Source: Gammaproteobacteria bacterium (GTDB lineage: Bacteria > Pseudomonadota > Gammaproteobacteria > Woeseiales > Woeseiaceae). From it: DNA of 5,700 bases. Below are positions 5,642 through 5,700 of the stretch, one piece after another. The stretch is from positions 1 through 5,700 of the forward strand of contig NYWX01000047.1 of the NCBI GenBank assembly GCA_002685275.1, read 5' to 3'. The notes under the pieces were generated by a model. It was not told the DNA's origin. It saw only the letters and a list, made by a program, of their open reading frames with translations, and searched no databases. Numbering within the stretch: position 1 is the first letter of the stretch; the number at the start of each line of letters is the position of its first letter. A program made the position numbers and the translations under genes.

Positions 5642-5700
5642 TGGGGTGGACGATGGGGCTCGAACCCACGACGACCGGAATCACAATCCGGGGCTCTACC
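5642..5700 (-). tRNA. tRNA-His (GTG anticodon), 5' end outside window
   Basis: The minus strand shows the 3' 59 nt of a tRNA. It has part of the D arm (GGTAGAG), an anticodon stem CCGGA/TCCGG around the loop TTGTGAT with anticodon GTG (plus-strand CAC at 5682-5684), the T arm with GGGTTCGAGCCC, and the acceptor 3' strand ending in an encoded CCA (5642-5644). The discriminator before CCA is C, as expected for tRNA-His, where C73 pairs with the extra 5' G(-1). The D-loop start and 5' acceptor strand lie beyond base 5700. The closest downstream gene is rfaH, 132 nt away. Confidence 0.95.

Overview
The window is the start of a surface-polysaccharide (capsule, exopolysaccharide or O-antigen) gene cluster from an AT-rich gammaproteobacterium. 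Every gene I accept lies on the minus strand, so the cluster reads from right to left. The gammaproteobacterial assignment rests on a recognisable RfaH, an E. coli-type Ugd, a MarR-like regulator of the kind found in exopolysaccharide loci, and a CCA-encoding tRNA-His. I cannot name the genus; a marine or environmental lineage is only a guess.

Layout in transcription order: a tRNA-His whose 5' end is cut by the right edge (5642-5700); a candidate tRNA terminator and a candidate promoter; rfaH (4997-5509), a NusG-type antiterminator; a Wzz chain-length regulator (3915-4877); ugd, UDP-glucose 6-dehydrogenase (2587-3765); a decayed, frameshifted N-terminus of an NAD-dependent sugar epimerase fused to the end of ugd (about 2501-2586); a leader with an ops-like element and palindromes (2247-2500); a small MarR/winged-helix regulator (1911-2246); a 288-nt gap rich in dyad symmetry (1623-1910); an intact UDP-glucuronate 4-epimerase-like gene (570-1622); and the first 183 codons of a TviB/WbpA-type UDP-N-acetylhexosamine dehydrogenase (1-550), which runs off the left edge.

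How they fit together: Ugd would make UDP-GlcA and the epimerase would turn it into UDP-GalA. The TviB-like enzyme would make a UDP-HexNAc uronic acid. Together these predict an acidic, uronic-acid-rich polymer whose chain length is set by Wzz. RfaH would carry RNA polymerase through the long operon, and the MarR-like protein would add local control.

The most informative features are non-coding. An ops-like sequence (TGCGGTAGCCTG, minus strand, 2281-2292) lies 35 nt upstream of the MarR start codon, in the same locus as an rfaH gene. The broken epimerase start directly after ugd suggests an old ugd-epimerase operon that was interrupted or replaced, so the ugd/MarR border looks like the seam between a stable flank and a swapped polysaccharide cassette. 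The start regions of wzz and the MarR gene share an unexpectedly similar block. I see no CRISPR array, insertion sequence or phage gene, and nothing that qualifies as an entirely new system.
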